A stretch of 64,000 bases of DNA, taken from positions 186,001 through 250,000 of the forward strand of contig NZ_KK073873.1 of NCBI RefSeq assembly GCF_000585355.1, read 5' to 3'. The translations under genes and the position numbers were made by a program. The stretch is from Xylanibacter oryzae DSM 17970. GTDB taxonomy: Bacteria > Bacteroidota > Bacteroidia > Bacteroidales > Bacteroidaceae. This document shows positions 19,303-27,341 of this stretch, one piece after another. The stretch's first letter is position 1. Each line of letters opens with the position of its first letter. Under the pieces are notes generated by a model, which searched no databases, was not told where the DNA came from, and worked only from the letters and a program-made list of their open reading frames with translations.

Positions 19303-20219
19303 ATGTTAAATATAGTTAGGAGAATAGAAGAAATTAGGATAATGTAGAATCCGATGTTGGTTATCCATGTTTTTGTAAGTGTTATGAAATGTCCTATAAG
19401 TGGGCATGTATTGATAATCATCAGCCGGATGAGCATATCGTAGTGCTGTGGTTGTAGTATGATGAATACTACAGACAGTAGATCCATCACTATGAATGTA
19501 TTGAAAATCATTCTGATACGAATCTTGTCGTTGTAATTTTTGCGCATGAAATGTATGCTACCGATAAGGGCCAATATTAAGACATATCCGAATGTTGCAA
19601 TTTTATTTACAGTAAGACTGGTGAATTGTGCAAAGGTTCCGAATTGTTCCAGCGCTGCAAAGTGAGTAGCTATGTTTGCCAAATCCCCATTTACAAGATA
19701 ATAACAACCAAGAATCCAATATGGGACAATAATTCCAAATATAGATGCCCAAAAGGTGCGGAAACTCAGTGATTGAATATTAAACAACATTACTAACCAT
19801 AACACAGGTATAAAGTATAGTATTTGTACAAACAATAGACTGGCCAAACCTAAGCATGAGAATGCATAGAATGTCCATCCTGCCGACTTCTTATTTTGAT
19901 AGCAATTAAATAGTAGGGTATAGAATGCAACAAAGCACAACTGTACAATATTTCCACTTACAGAATATAATAGTCCTGAAGCTGCAAGGGTCATAACAAG
20001 AAAAGAACAAGAAACCATACGACTATATGTACGTATTAGTGCATACTTATTGTTCATCTCAACAATAAGATATGTTGATATTACGAATAGAGCAAATTGC
20101 AACCATAGTCCTTTGGTGAATAATCCTGATGTTATCCACATTATTATTGCATAAACTGCAATTGCAGGGAGCGCTAAACGGCTCTCTGCAACTCTATTTT
20201 GTAATCTTTTTACTACCAT
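19278..20219 (-). CDS. Unrecognised polytopic membrane protein
   Basis: 313 residues, almost entirely hydrophobic, with about eight or nine membrane segments and no soluble domain. I recognise no catalytic motif; it resembles Bacteroidetes-only conserved membrane proteins found next to purD. Its ATG overlaps the last base of the purD stop (TAATG arrangement) and its end overlaps the DedA gene by 25 bp, so all three are translationally coupled. Function unknown. Confidence 0.8.
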   Translation of the reverse strand: MVVKRLQNRVAESRLALPAIAVYAIIMWITSGLFTKGLWLQFALFVISTYLIVEMNNKYALIRTYSRMVSCSFLVMTLAASGLLYSVSGNIVQLCFVAFYTLLFNCYQNKKSAGWTFYAFSCLGLASLLFVQILYFIPVLWLVMLFNIQSLSFRTFWASIFGIIVPYWILGCYYLVNGDLANIATHFAALEQFGTFAQFTSLTVNKIATFGYVLILALIGSIHFMRKNYNDKIRIRMIFNTFIVMDLLSVVFIILQPQHYDMLIRLMIINTCPLIGHFITLTKTWITNIGFYIILISSILLTIFNIWAPSFSF

Positions 20220-21487
20220 TATAAATCTTGTCCTATATCACTCCTGAAGTATTTGTCCTTGAATTGTATTTTTTGAGCTTCCTCAAAAGATTTTTTTAAG
20301 GCATCTTCTTTATTATCTCCGTAACTGCTTACTGCTATCACACGTCCGCCGTTGGTTACTATTTGTCCGTCTTTTGTTGCAGTACCTGAATGGAATACAA
20401 TACTGCCTTCAACTTGGTCGATGCCTTTTATTGTATATCCCTTTACATATTCCTGCGGATAGCCTCCACTTACCAGCATGACGCATACGGCTGCCCGTTT
20501 ATCAAATTCGATTGAACGTTTGTCTAGGTCACCTTTGGCAACACCTTCAAAGAGGTCTACTATGTCACTTTTGAGACGAAGCATTACACTTTCTGTTTCA
20601 GGATCACCCATGCGGCAGTTATATTCAATTACCATAGGTTCGCCTTTTACATTGATAAGTCCGAAGAATATAAATCCTTTATAATCAATATTTTCTTCAG
20701 CAAGTCCTTCTACAGTTGGGCGTATGATTCTTTCATCAACTTTCTGCATCCATTCTTTAGTAGCAAATGGTACAGGGGTTACGCTACCCATACCTCCGGT
20801 ATTGAGACCTGTATCATGTTCTCCTATACGTTTGTAGTCTTTAGCTTCAGGTAAAATCTTATAATTCTTTCCGTCTGTAAGTACAAAGACAGAACATTCT
20901 ATTCCACTTAGGAATTCTTCGATTACTACAGATGCAGAAGCATTGCCAAACATACCGCCAAGCATGTCTTTAAACTCTTTCTTGGCTTCATCTAGAGTAG
21001 GTAATATAAGTACACCCTTACCGGCACATAGTCCATCAGCTTTTAATACGTATGGAGGTTCTAATGTTTCTAGAAATGCCAGTCCTTCGTCTATGCTTGT
21101 TCCATTGAAAGTGTGATATTTTGCTGTAGGGATATTATGGCGTTGCATGAAACTCTTTGCAAAATCTTTGGATCCCTCTAAAACAGCACCTTGCTTTGAT
21201 GGTCCTATTACAGGAATGTTTTTTGTTCGTTCATCATTTTTGAAATCGTCATAAATACCTTTCACTAAAGGATCTTCTGGTCCTACTATGACCATATCTA
21301 TATTATTGTCAACGGCAAAGTCTTTTAATTTTTCAAAGTCATCGGCTTTGATATTTACATTTTCCCCTAGGTTTACTGTACCTGCATTTCCTGGAGCAAT
21401 GTATAATTTCTCTATTTTTTTGCTTTGTGCTATTTTCCAAGCTAAGGCGTGTTCTCTTCCGCCGCCTCCTAACAATAGTATTTTCAT
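20219..21487 (-). CDS. purD: Phosphoribosylamine-glycine ligase
   Basis: 422 residues, normal for GAR synthetase. The N-terminal [15 protein letters not shown] motif starts near residue 4. The ATP-grasp centre has G-K-G-V and [13 protein letters not shown], with [10 protein letters not shown] metal ligands. Second step of inosinate synthesis, cytoplasmic. It follows the peptidase gene by 24 bp. No other purine genes are in the window, which is usual for Bacteroidetes. Confidence 0.98.
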   Translation of the reverse strand: MKILLLGGGGREHALAWKIAQSKKIEKLYIAPGNAGTVNLGENVNIKADDFEKLKDFAVDNNIDMVIVGPEDPLVKGIYDDFKNDERTKNIPVIGPSKQGAVLEGSKDFAKSFMQRHNIPTAKYHTFNGTSIDEGLAFLETLEPPYVLKADGLCAGKGVLILPTLDEAKKEFKDMLGGMFGNASASVVIEEFLSGIECSVFVLTDGKNYKILPEAKDYKRIGEHDTGLNTGGMGSVTPVPFATKEWMQKVDERIIRPTVEGLAEENIDYKGFIFFGLINVKGEPMVIEYNCRMGDPETESVMLRLKSDIVDLFEGVAKGDLDKRSIEFDKRAAVCVMLVSGGYPQEYVKGYTIKGIDQVEGSIVFHSGTATKDGQIVTNGGRVIAVSSYGDNKEDALKKSFEEAQKIQFKDKYFRSDIGQDL

Positions 21488-21511
21488 CCTTATTTATATT
21501 TTAATTAATTC

Positions 21512-23686
21512 CTATTTTAAGTAATCATCGAAATATTGTGAAATTCTTTCGTGTAGATGTACACTTTTATGGCCTCGCATATTATGTGGTTCTCCTGGAT
21601 ATACGAAGAAATCCGGTTGTGTTCCGGCTTCTATGCATGCCTCTATAAATGAAAGGGCATGTTGTGGTACAACGGTTGGATCGTTCAGACCTATAATAAT
21701 CTGCAACTTACCCTTAAGATTTTTTGCTTTATGAAGAAGACTTGTTTCTGCGTATCCATCAGGATTTGTCTTAGGAGTATCCATATAACGCTCACCATAC
21801 ATTACCTCATACCATTTCCAGTCTATTACAGGGCCTCCTGCTACACCGACTTTGAAGACATCTGGATATGTTGTCATAAGTGATGTTGTCATGAACCCTC
21901 CGAAACTCCAGCCGTGTACTCCCATTCTTGTTGAGTCTACATAACTTAAGCTCTTTAGAAATTCTACACCTTTTATTTGGTCTTTCATCTCCTCTACACC
22001 AAGGTGGCGGAACGTTGCTTGTTCGAAATCTCGGCCTCGGTCACAACTACCGCGGTTGTCTAATATGAATAGCAAATAACCTTTTTGAGCCATATACGTT
22101 TCCCATCCACGTGTGTTGTAGTGCCATGTAGCATCTACATTGCGGATACCCGGACCACCATATACATATACTATAGTAGGATATTTCTTTTTTGAATCAA
22201 ACCCAATGGGTTTTACCATTCTGTAAAATAAGTCTGTACGACCATCAGCTGCTTTTATAGTGCCGCAAGTTATGTCAGGTACATTATAGCCTTTCCATGG
22301 ATCTGCAGCTTTAAGGTATACAGTGTTCTTACCACTTTCTGTATTAATAATATTGATTTGGCGTGGAACATTAGGTTCCGAAAAATTGTCCCAAACGTAT
22401 CTTCCACTATAACTTAGGTTGATTGAGTGGTGACCACCTTCATCTGTATTTGTACAATGGTATCCACGTCCGTTATCAAGTAATGTTCTTTTACCACTTT
22501 TGATATTAACAGCAAAAACATTTACCTGAATAGCACTCTTTTCTCTTGATAGTATTATTGCATTCTTGTTTTTAGAATCAAAGCCAAGCAAATCCATTAC
22601 TACCCATTTCCCTTTTGTCAACTGTCTTAATTCCTTAGTTGCAGTATCAAATATATAAAGATGGTCATATCCATCTTTTTGACTTCTTATCAAGAACTTG
22701 CTATTATCCCATGGCAGAAAGACAATAGGATTCATAGGATGTACGTACTTATCGTCGTGTTCTGTATATAATACGCCTGTCTTTTTACCGTTTTCAGCAT
22801 TATAGCAGGTTAAGGCCATATCTGTTTGGTCACGGTTCAGTTCTATCATATATATAGTCTTGTCGTCAGGTCCCCAGGCTATATTCGTAAAATATCTGTC
22901 TGTAGGGTCGCCTGCATCAAGGTAAACTATATTGCCAGTCTTAAGGTCATAAACACCTACGGTTACTTTATGACTTTTTTCACCCGCCATCGGATACTTA
23001 ATCGGCGTCTCTGTACTAATACGCGTATTTATGTCTACAAGTGGGTAATCAGTGACCATACTTTGGTCCATTCTATAAAAAGCCAATTTATTACCGGCTT
23101 TATTCCAGAAAGTACCTTTATATATTCCGAACTCATCACGATGGACACTTTGTCCGTACACTATATCATAGCTTCCGTCTGTAGAAATCTGTGCCGTCTT
23201 TCCATTACAATCATTAACAAAAAGATTATTGTTTTTTACAAAAGCTGTAGCACGACTATTCGAGTTCCAGTCAGTGTTACTTTCATCTTTGCATGACTGT
23301 TGCCATACAAGTTTGTGCCTCTTGAAGTCGATAAGGAACCGGCTATTCTCGTTCTTAACAAGTAATAGATCTTTGTTAGGATATGGAAAGGATGCATATA
23401 ATAGAGAACGTACTATATTTGAACTGTCTTTAATTCCAATCCATCTATTTACATCGTTTAAAGAAAGTAGTTCTTTTTCCTTGCCGTTATCTTTGTCTAT
23501 TATGTAGCATTTTTCGACATCAGTCCTTACCAATTCATCACCCCACCACGTGCTGAAACGGTTTTCAGGGCGCATGTTGTGAAAATTGTTACCTCCAAAG
23601 TTAAGATCTTCTAGGGTAAAATGCTTCTGAGCACTCATAGTTATGGTTGATAGCAATAATAAAATTAAAATTTTAATCTTTGCCAT
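21512..23686 (-). CDS. S9B (DPP-IV-like) serine peptidase
   Basis: 724 residues from the ATG at 23686. A signal peptide follows (K-I-L-I-L-L-L-L-S-T-I-T-M-S-A-Q), then an eight-bladed propeller domain and a C-terminal alpha/beta-hydrolase. Triad: Ser594 in G-W-S-F-G-G, Asp in G-L-N-D-P-T-V-V-P, His in E-P-H-N-M. Periplasmic DPP-IV-type enzymes release N-terminal X-Pro or similar dipeptides, feeding peptide-using Bacteroidales. The frame is open up to 24067, but that extension only reads the low-complexity tail of the upstream gene in another frame. The chosen start overlaps that gene by 14 bp. Confidence 0.94.
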   Translation of the reverse strand: MAKIKILILLLLSTITMSAQKHFTLEDLNFGGNNFHNMRPENRFSTWWGDELVRTDVEKCYIIDKDNGKEKELLSLNDVNRWIGIKDSSNIVRSLLYASFPYPNKDLLLVKNENSRFLIDFKRHKLVWQQSCKDESNTDWNSNSRATAFVKNNNLFVNDCNGKTAQISTDGSYDIVYGQSVHRDEFGIYKGTFWNKAGNKLAFYRMDQSMVTDYPLVDINTRISTETPIKYPMAGEKSHKVTVGVYDLKTGNIVYLDAGDPTDRYFTNIAWGPDDKTIYMIELNRDQTDMALTCYNAENGKKTGVLYTEHDDKYVHPMNPIVFLPWDNSKFLIRSQKDGYDHLYIFDTATKELRQLTKGKWVVMDLLGFDSKNKNAIILSREKSAIQVNVFAVNIKSGKRTLLDNGRGYHCTNTDEGGHHSINLSYSGRYVWDNFSEPNVPRQINIINTESGKNTVYLKAADPWKGYNVPDITCGTIKAADGRTDLFYRMVKPIGFDSKKKYPTIVYVYGGPGIRNVDATWHYNTRGWETYMAQKGYLLFILDNRGSCDRGRDFEQATFRHLGVEEMKDQIKGVEFLKSLSYVDSTRMGVHGWSFGGFMTTSLMTTYPDVFKVGVAGGPVIDWKWYEVMYGERYMDTPKTNPDGYAETSLLHKAKNLKGKLQIIIGLNDPTVVPQHALSFIEACIEAGTQPDFFVYPGEPHNMRGHKSVHLHERISQYFDDYLK

Positions 23687-25163
23687 TGTTGTTAAAACGT
23701 TTACGTTTAGCACCAAACTTGCTGCTGCCTTTATCTGCGTCGAATTTACTTTTAACATTGTCTCCAAATTTTCTAGGACCTCTATCTCCAAATCTTCTTT
23801 CGCGTCTATCACCGAACCTGTGTTCATCTCTACCGCCAAACCTTCTATCATCTCTTGCATCTTCAAAAGAATGATGGAACTTGAATGAGCGAATATCGCC
23901 CTCCTCGTTTTCTTCCTCTTCTCCGATACGCTTTTTGAATTCACGATTTTTCTTAAAACGGTGAGCCTCAGCCATGGCCCTCTTTTCCTCATCTGTCTTA
24001 AGAATATTTCCTTCGCTTCTAAACTCTTTGAATTTACCGTCAAATATCTGATATTTGCGGAATTCACATTCTAAAGAACCATTGTATACAGGTATTTTTA
24101 TTGAGGGTTTTAATCCAATCTGTTCAAAACACTCTTCTCTATAACTAAGAACCCAAGCATCATTATTCATAAATTGATGTTTAAGGCGTTCTCCTATCAT
24201 CTTGTAAGTACCAAGAAGATCTGGTGTAGAAATACGTTCACCATAAGGAGGGTTCATAATTAGGATACTCTTGTTAGCAGGCTGTTTGAAATCCTTGAAA
24301 TCTGCCATCTCAACAGTTATGTCGTTAGACAAACCTGCTGCTTTAATATTTATTCTAGCTGTATTTACAGCCTTCATATCAATATCGTAGCCATAAATAT
24401 GGTGTTCAAACTCTCGTTCGTGCGAATCGTCATTATAAATACTGTCGAAAAGGTCTTTATCGAAATCAGGCCATTTTTCAAAAGCATATTCTTTTCTGAA
24501 TACACCTGGATTCATGTTGTGAGCAATAAGCGCAGCCTCGATAAGCAGAGTTCCAGAACCACACATCGGGTCTATGAAATCTGTCTCACCCTTCCATCCT
24601 GTTTGAAGAATCATGCCTGCAGCCAAAACCTCGTTTAGTGGTGCCTCTACAGACTCTTGCCTGTAGCCTCTTCTGTGCAGGCTTTCTCCACTTGAGTCTA
24701 GACTTAGTGTACATTTATCATCTGCAATATGAATATTGAGTCTTATATCAGGATTGGTAATACTAATATTGGGGCGTTTACCTGTCTTTTCTCTAAATTG
24801 GTCGACAATCGCATCCTTAACTTTGTATGCCACAAACTTAGAATGTCTGAATTCTTCTGAGAAGACAACTGAATCAACAGAAAATGTTTTGTCCAGTGTC
24901 AGATATTCATCCCAGTCTATCTTTTTTATTTCATCATAAACGTCATCGGCTGTATTTGCCTTGAAATTCCTGATAGGTTTTAAAATACGGATCGCCGTAT
25001 GCAATTGGAAGTTTGCACGGTACATCATCTCTTTGTTTCCTTTAAACGAAACCATACGCCGTCCTATATGAATAGCGTTGGCACCCATTTCTGTTAATTC
25101 CTTTGCCAATACAGGTTCCAGTCCCATGAATGTTTTGGCAATCAATTCAAATTCTTGTTCCAT
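23673..25163 (-). CDS. THUMP-domain rRNA (guanine-N2) methyltransferase, RlmL/YpsC type
   Basis: 496 residues. THUMP RNA-binding region (about 45-160), then a Rossmann methyltransferase with SAM motif D-P-M-C-G-S-G-T (198-205) and catalytic N-P-P-Y-G-E-R (304-310). Relatives methylate 23S rRNA G2445. The last about 110 residues are unusual: an acidic patch E-E-E-E-N-E-E-G, followed by a basic, glycine- and phenylalanine-rich tail with repeated R-F-G-D-R units (about 435-496). Such RGG-like tails usually bind RNA and resemble those of Bacteroidetes RNA-binding proteins and helicases. Operon position: after the serine acetyltransferase (7-bp gap), overlapping the peptidase gene. Confidence 0.92.
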   Translation of the reverse strand: MEQEFELIAKTFMGLEPVLAKELTEMGANAIHIGRRMVSFKGNKEMMYRANFQLHTAIRILKPIRNFKANTADDVYDEIKKIDWDEYLTLDKTFSVDSVVFSEEFRHSKFVAYKVKDAIVDQFREKTGKRPNISITNPDIRLNIHIADDKCTLSLDSSGESLHRRGYRQESVEAPLNEVLAAGMILQTGWKGETDFIDPMCGSGTLLIEAALIAHNMNPGVFRKEYAFEKWPDFDKDLFDSIYNDDSHEREFEHHIYGYDIDMKAVNTARINIKAAGLSNDITVEMADFKDFKQPANKSILIMNPPYGERISTPDLLGTYKMIGERLKHQFMNNDAWVLSYREECFEQIGLKPSIKIPVYNGSLECEFRKYQIFDGKFKEFRSEGNILKTDEEKRAMAEAHRFKKNREFKKRIGEEEENEEGDIRSFKFHHSFEDARDDRRFGGRDEHRFGDRRERRFGDRGPRKFGDNVKSKFDADKGSSKFGAKRKRFNNNGKD

Positions 25164-25170
25164 CTTGTGG

Positions 25171-26070
25171 TTATAATTTCTTGTATTTTTTTGTTTGTGG
25201 TTTCATATCTTCTGTTACCCAGATGTTTGCTCCTACGATAGAGCCCTTACCTATAGTTATGCGCCCTAAAATTGTAGCGTTAGAATAAACTACAACATCA
25301 TCTTCTAATATTGGGTGGCGTGGAATTCCCTTTATAGGATTGCCTTTATCATCCAATGGAAAACTTTTAGCTCCTAGAGTGACGCCCTGATATAATTTGA
25401 CATTATTCCCGATAATACATGTAGCACCGATTACAACACCTGTGCCATGGTCTATTGTGAAATGATGTCCTATCTTAGCTTCAGGATTGATATCAATGCC
25501 AGTCTCTGAATGAGCCATCTCTGTCATTATTCTAGGTATAAGAGGTACACCCATTAAGACTAACTCGTGAGCAAGTCTGTAGTTGGTAAGAGCTTTTATT
25601 ACAGGATAACAACTTATTATTTCGCTGAAATTGTTAGCTGCAGGATCTCCATTATATGCTGCGGTTACATCTGTAGCAAGTATTTTTCTTATTTGTGGTA
25701 ATTTGCCTATTAGTTCTGTAGCTATAAACTCAGCGTTATTACTCTTTGACTTGAATGTTGATTCACAATCTTCAGAATTCTCTGTATTCTGAAAACACAG
25801 TCCTGCTAATATTTGATCAGTAAGCAATTTATGTAACCTTTCAACATTTACACCTATGTGGTAGCGTATTGTTCTTATGTTAACTGTTGACTTGCCGAAA
25901 TATCCAGGAAAAAGGATAGCACGAGCTAACTCTATAATTTCTTCTAGAGCTTTGCTTGAAGGTAATGGGTAACCTTCCCTATGTTGATGAAAGAGGCCCT
26001 TTAACGATTCTTTAGAAGACAATTCGTCTACAGTTTGTGTAAGAACGTGGGTCGTATCAATATTGTCCAT
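25171..26070 (-). CDS. cysE: Serine O-acetyltransferase (EpsC-type)
   Basis: 299 residues. An N-terminal helical domain (about 1-170) of the longer EpsC/SatB-like type precedes a left-handed beta-helix with hexapeptide repeats. Active-site region H-H-F-T-I-D-H-G-T-G-V-V-I-G, then G-V-T-L-G-A-K and R-H-P-I-L-E-D-D-V-V. It makes O-acetylserine for cysteine synthesis. First gene of the six-gene minus-strand operon; symbol given by function, as Bacteroidetes forms diverge from E. coli CysE. Confidence 0.9.
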   Translation of the reverse strand: MDNIDTTHVLTQTVDELSSKESLKGLFHQHREGYPLPSSKALEEIIELARAILFPGYFGKSTVNIRTIRYHIGVNVERLHKLLTDQILAGLCFQNTENSEDCESTFKSKSNNAEFIATELIGKLPQIRKILATDVTAAYNGDPAANNFSEIISCYPVIKALTNYRLAHELVLMGVPLIPRIMTEMAHSETGIDINPEAKIGHHFTIDHGTGVVIGATCIIGNNVKLYQGVTLGAKSFPLDDKGNPIKGIPRHPILEDDVVVYSNATILGRITIGKGSIVGANIWVTEDMKPQTKKYKKL

Positions 26071-26097
26071 TTAGAAAAGTATCAATATTTTAGGTTG

Positions 26098-26105
26098 CAA
26101 ATATA
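26098..26105 (-). promoter_or_regulatory. -7 box of the cysE-to-dedA operon
   Basis: TATATTTG on the minus strand, 27 bp upstream of the ATG at 26070. A TTTG lies about 22 bp further upstream (the -33 position). Confidence 0.6.
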
Positions 26106-26379
26106 CAATAAATCCTGATTAAAATCACAAATATTCCTGATTATTTCTTTGCACTTTCGTTTTTTTATGTAACTCAGCGTAAATTAAAACGGCTTTTTAG
26201 TTAACAGAGTATGTTTTAATATACTCATTTTTTAATATAAGATAAATTGGTGTCAGTCTTTGTATAGTTAATGTTATAGTTTTATTGGGTATACTAATTG
26301 TGTTTATCGTTGGCGGAATTAAATAAACGTTGTGTATATCACAGAAAAACTTGTAAAAAGCAGTTTAACTAATCGTTAT

Positions 26380-26484
26380 TTCAAAAAAAAGTTTTCAAAC
26401 CTCAACCTCACTAATACTGTGTAAATATATACATATCAACATATTAGACGAGTGAGGTTTGTTTTTCAAACCTCACTAACCTCA
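26380..26484 (+). repeat. Left arm of long inverted repeat (about 105 bp)
   Basis: Nearly exact reverse complement of 26911-27018; the central about 60 bp (from AACCTCAACCTCAC through ACATATTAGA) is identical. It carries several ACCTCAC half-sites and, at 26451-26477, a perfect 11-bp hairpin (AGTGAGGTTTG, loop TTTTT, complement). The enclosing gene-free stretch runs from 26071 to 27341. Confidence 0.9.
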
Positions 26485-26548
26485 AACCTTAATATTTAAC
26501 GATTAAATCATACATATATACCCTTAAAAATTAACTTATTTCAATATG

Positions 26549-26609
26549 CAAATCAACTTGTTTTACTCAACAAAATAAGTTGATTTGTCTAACAAAATAA
26601 GTTGATTTG
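26549..26609. repeat. Hairpin plus tandem copy inside the spacer
   Basis: CAAATCAACTT at 26549-26559 has exact complements at 26577-26587 and again at 26599-26609. The second and third copies lie in a 22-bp direct repeat (AACAAAATAAGTTGATTTGT), so two alternative stems can form. Confidence 0.75.
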
Positions 26610-26792
26610 TGTCGTTGCATTTATGCTTTTAATATGATGAATTTAATTTATATATTTGTTGCAGAAATGACTTTCTATATATACAAATTATTAAAATATT
26701 TACTTGAATACGTTTCGAAAATAAAGGGGAAATTATACCGTTTTTTATCTGCAATATTATAGAATATACAAAATAAGATTATCCATCTCTTG

Positions 26793-26811
26793 TGCGGAAA
26801 TAAGTTCCGCA
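26793..26811. repeat. Short perfect hairpin TGCGGAA...TTCCGCA
   Basis: 7-bp GC-rich arms around a 5-nt loop in otherwise AT-rich DNA, within the region bounded by the long inverted repeats. No T run follows. Confidence 0.55.
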
Positions 26812-26910
26812 GTCAACCTGAAATAATAATTTTAAAAAAGTAATTATTTAAGACAACTTATATTGTCAATTAACAATTAAACAGTCAACCACCTTTGGAA
26901 AAAGACATAG

Positions 26911-27018
26911 TGAGGTTTAGTGAGGTTTTAAAAACAGACCTCACTCATCTAATATGTTGATATGTATATATTTACACAGTATTAGTGAGGTTGAGGTTTG
27001 AAAACGTTTTTTTTTGAA
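26911..27018 (-). repeat. Right arm of long inverted repeat (about 105 bp)
   Basis: Mirror copy of 26380-26484. Differences are single substitutions (for example GATGAG against GACGAG) and one extra base pair in the A run. The internal hairpin is less perfect here. The centre between the arms (26485-26910) encodes no recognisable protein. Confidence 0.9.
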
Positions 27019-27303
27019 AACAAAGAACCTATAACGACTTTGCAGTCACCCTCAGTCGTAAACTTAAAAACTAATGCTGTAAATGGTTAGGGGGTGACTC
27101 ATAATTATGAGTCTTTAATATTACATATATTGCATTTTGTTGTTTCTGATTTTCAGTATTTCATATTCCCTTTGTTGACATAAATATACCCATAGAATGA
27201 TATTCGTAATATAAATAGATAAAAATATCAGATTTTATATGCATTTCTTGTCTTTGTAACAAAAATGAAACATCTGTTTAAAAGTCCTGTAATATATATA
27301 TAT

Positions 27304-27311
27304 TAATTTTG
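27304..27311 (+). promoter_or_regulatory. -7 box of the PiT transporter gene
   Basis: TAATTTTG, 30 bp upstream of the ATG at 27342. An upstream TTG at 27309 is in frame but falls inside this box, so it is not the start. Confidence 0.6.
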
Positions 27312-27341
27312 CATCCTAAATTAAGATGTAACAATCATTAT

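Noticed and set aside
23687-24067. N-terminal extension of the DPP-IV-like peptidase (127 extra codons)
   Set aside because: It lies wholly inside the methyltransferase tail in another frame, has biased composition, and would bury a good signal peptide that begins at 23686.
26380-27018. Invertible capsule-type promoter switch
   Set aside because: Arms are far longer than usual invertase sites, no invertase gene is nearby, and the flanking genes are housekeeping. Kept only as one hypothesis among others.
26071-27341. Replication origin
   Set aside because: Repeats and AT-rich DNA are present, but no cluster of DnaA boxes and no dnaA/dnaN neighbours.
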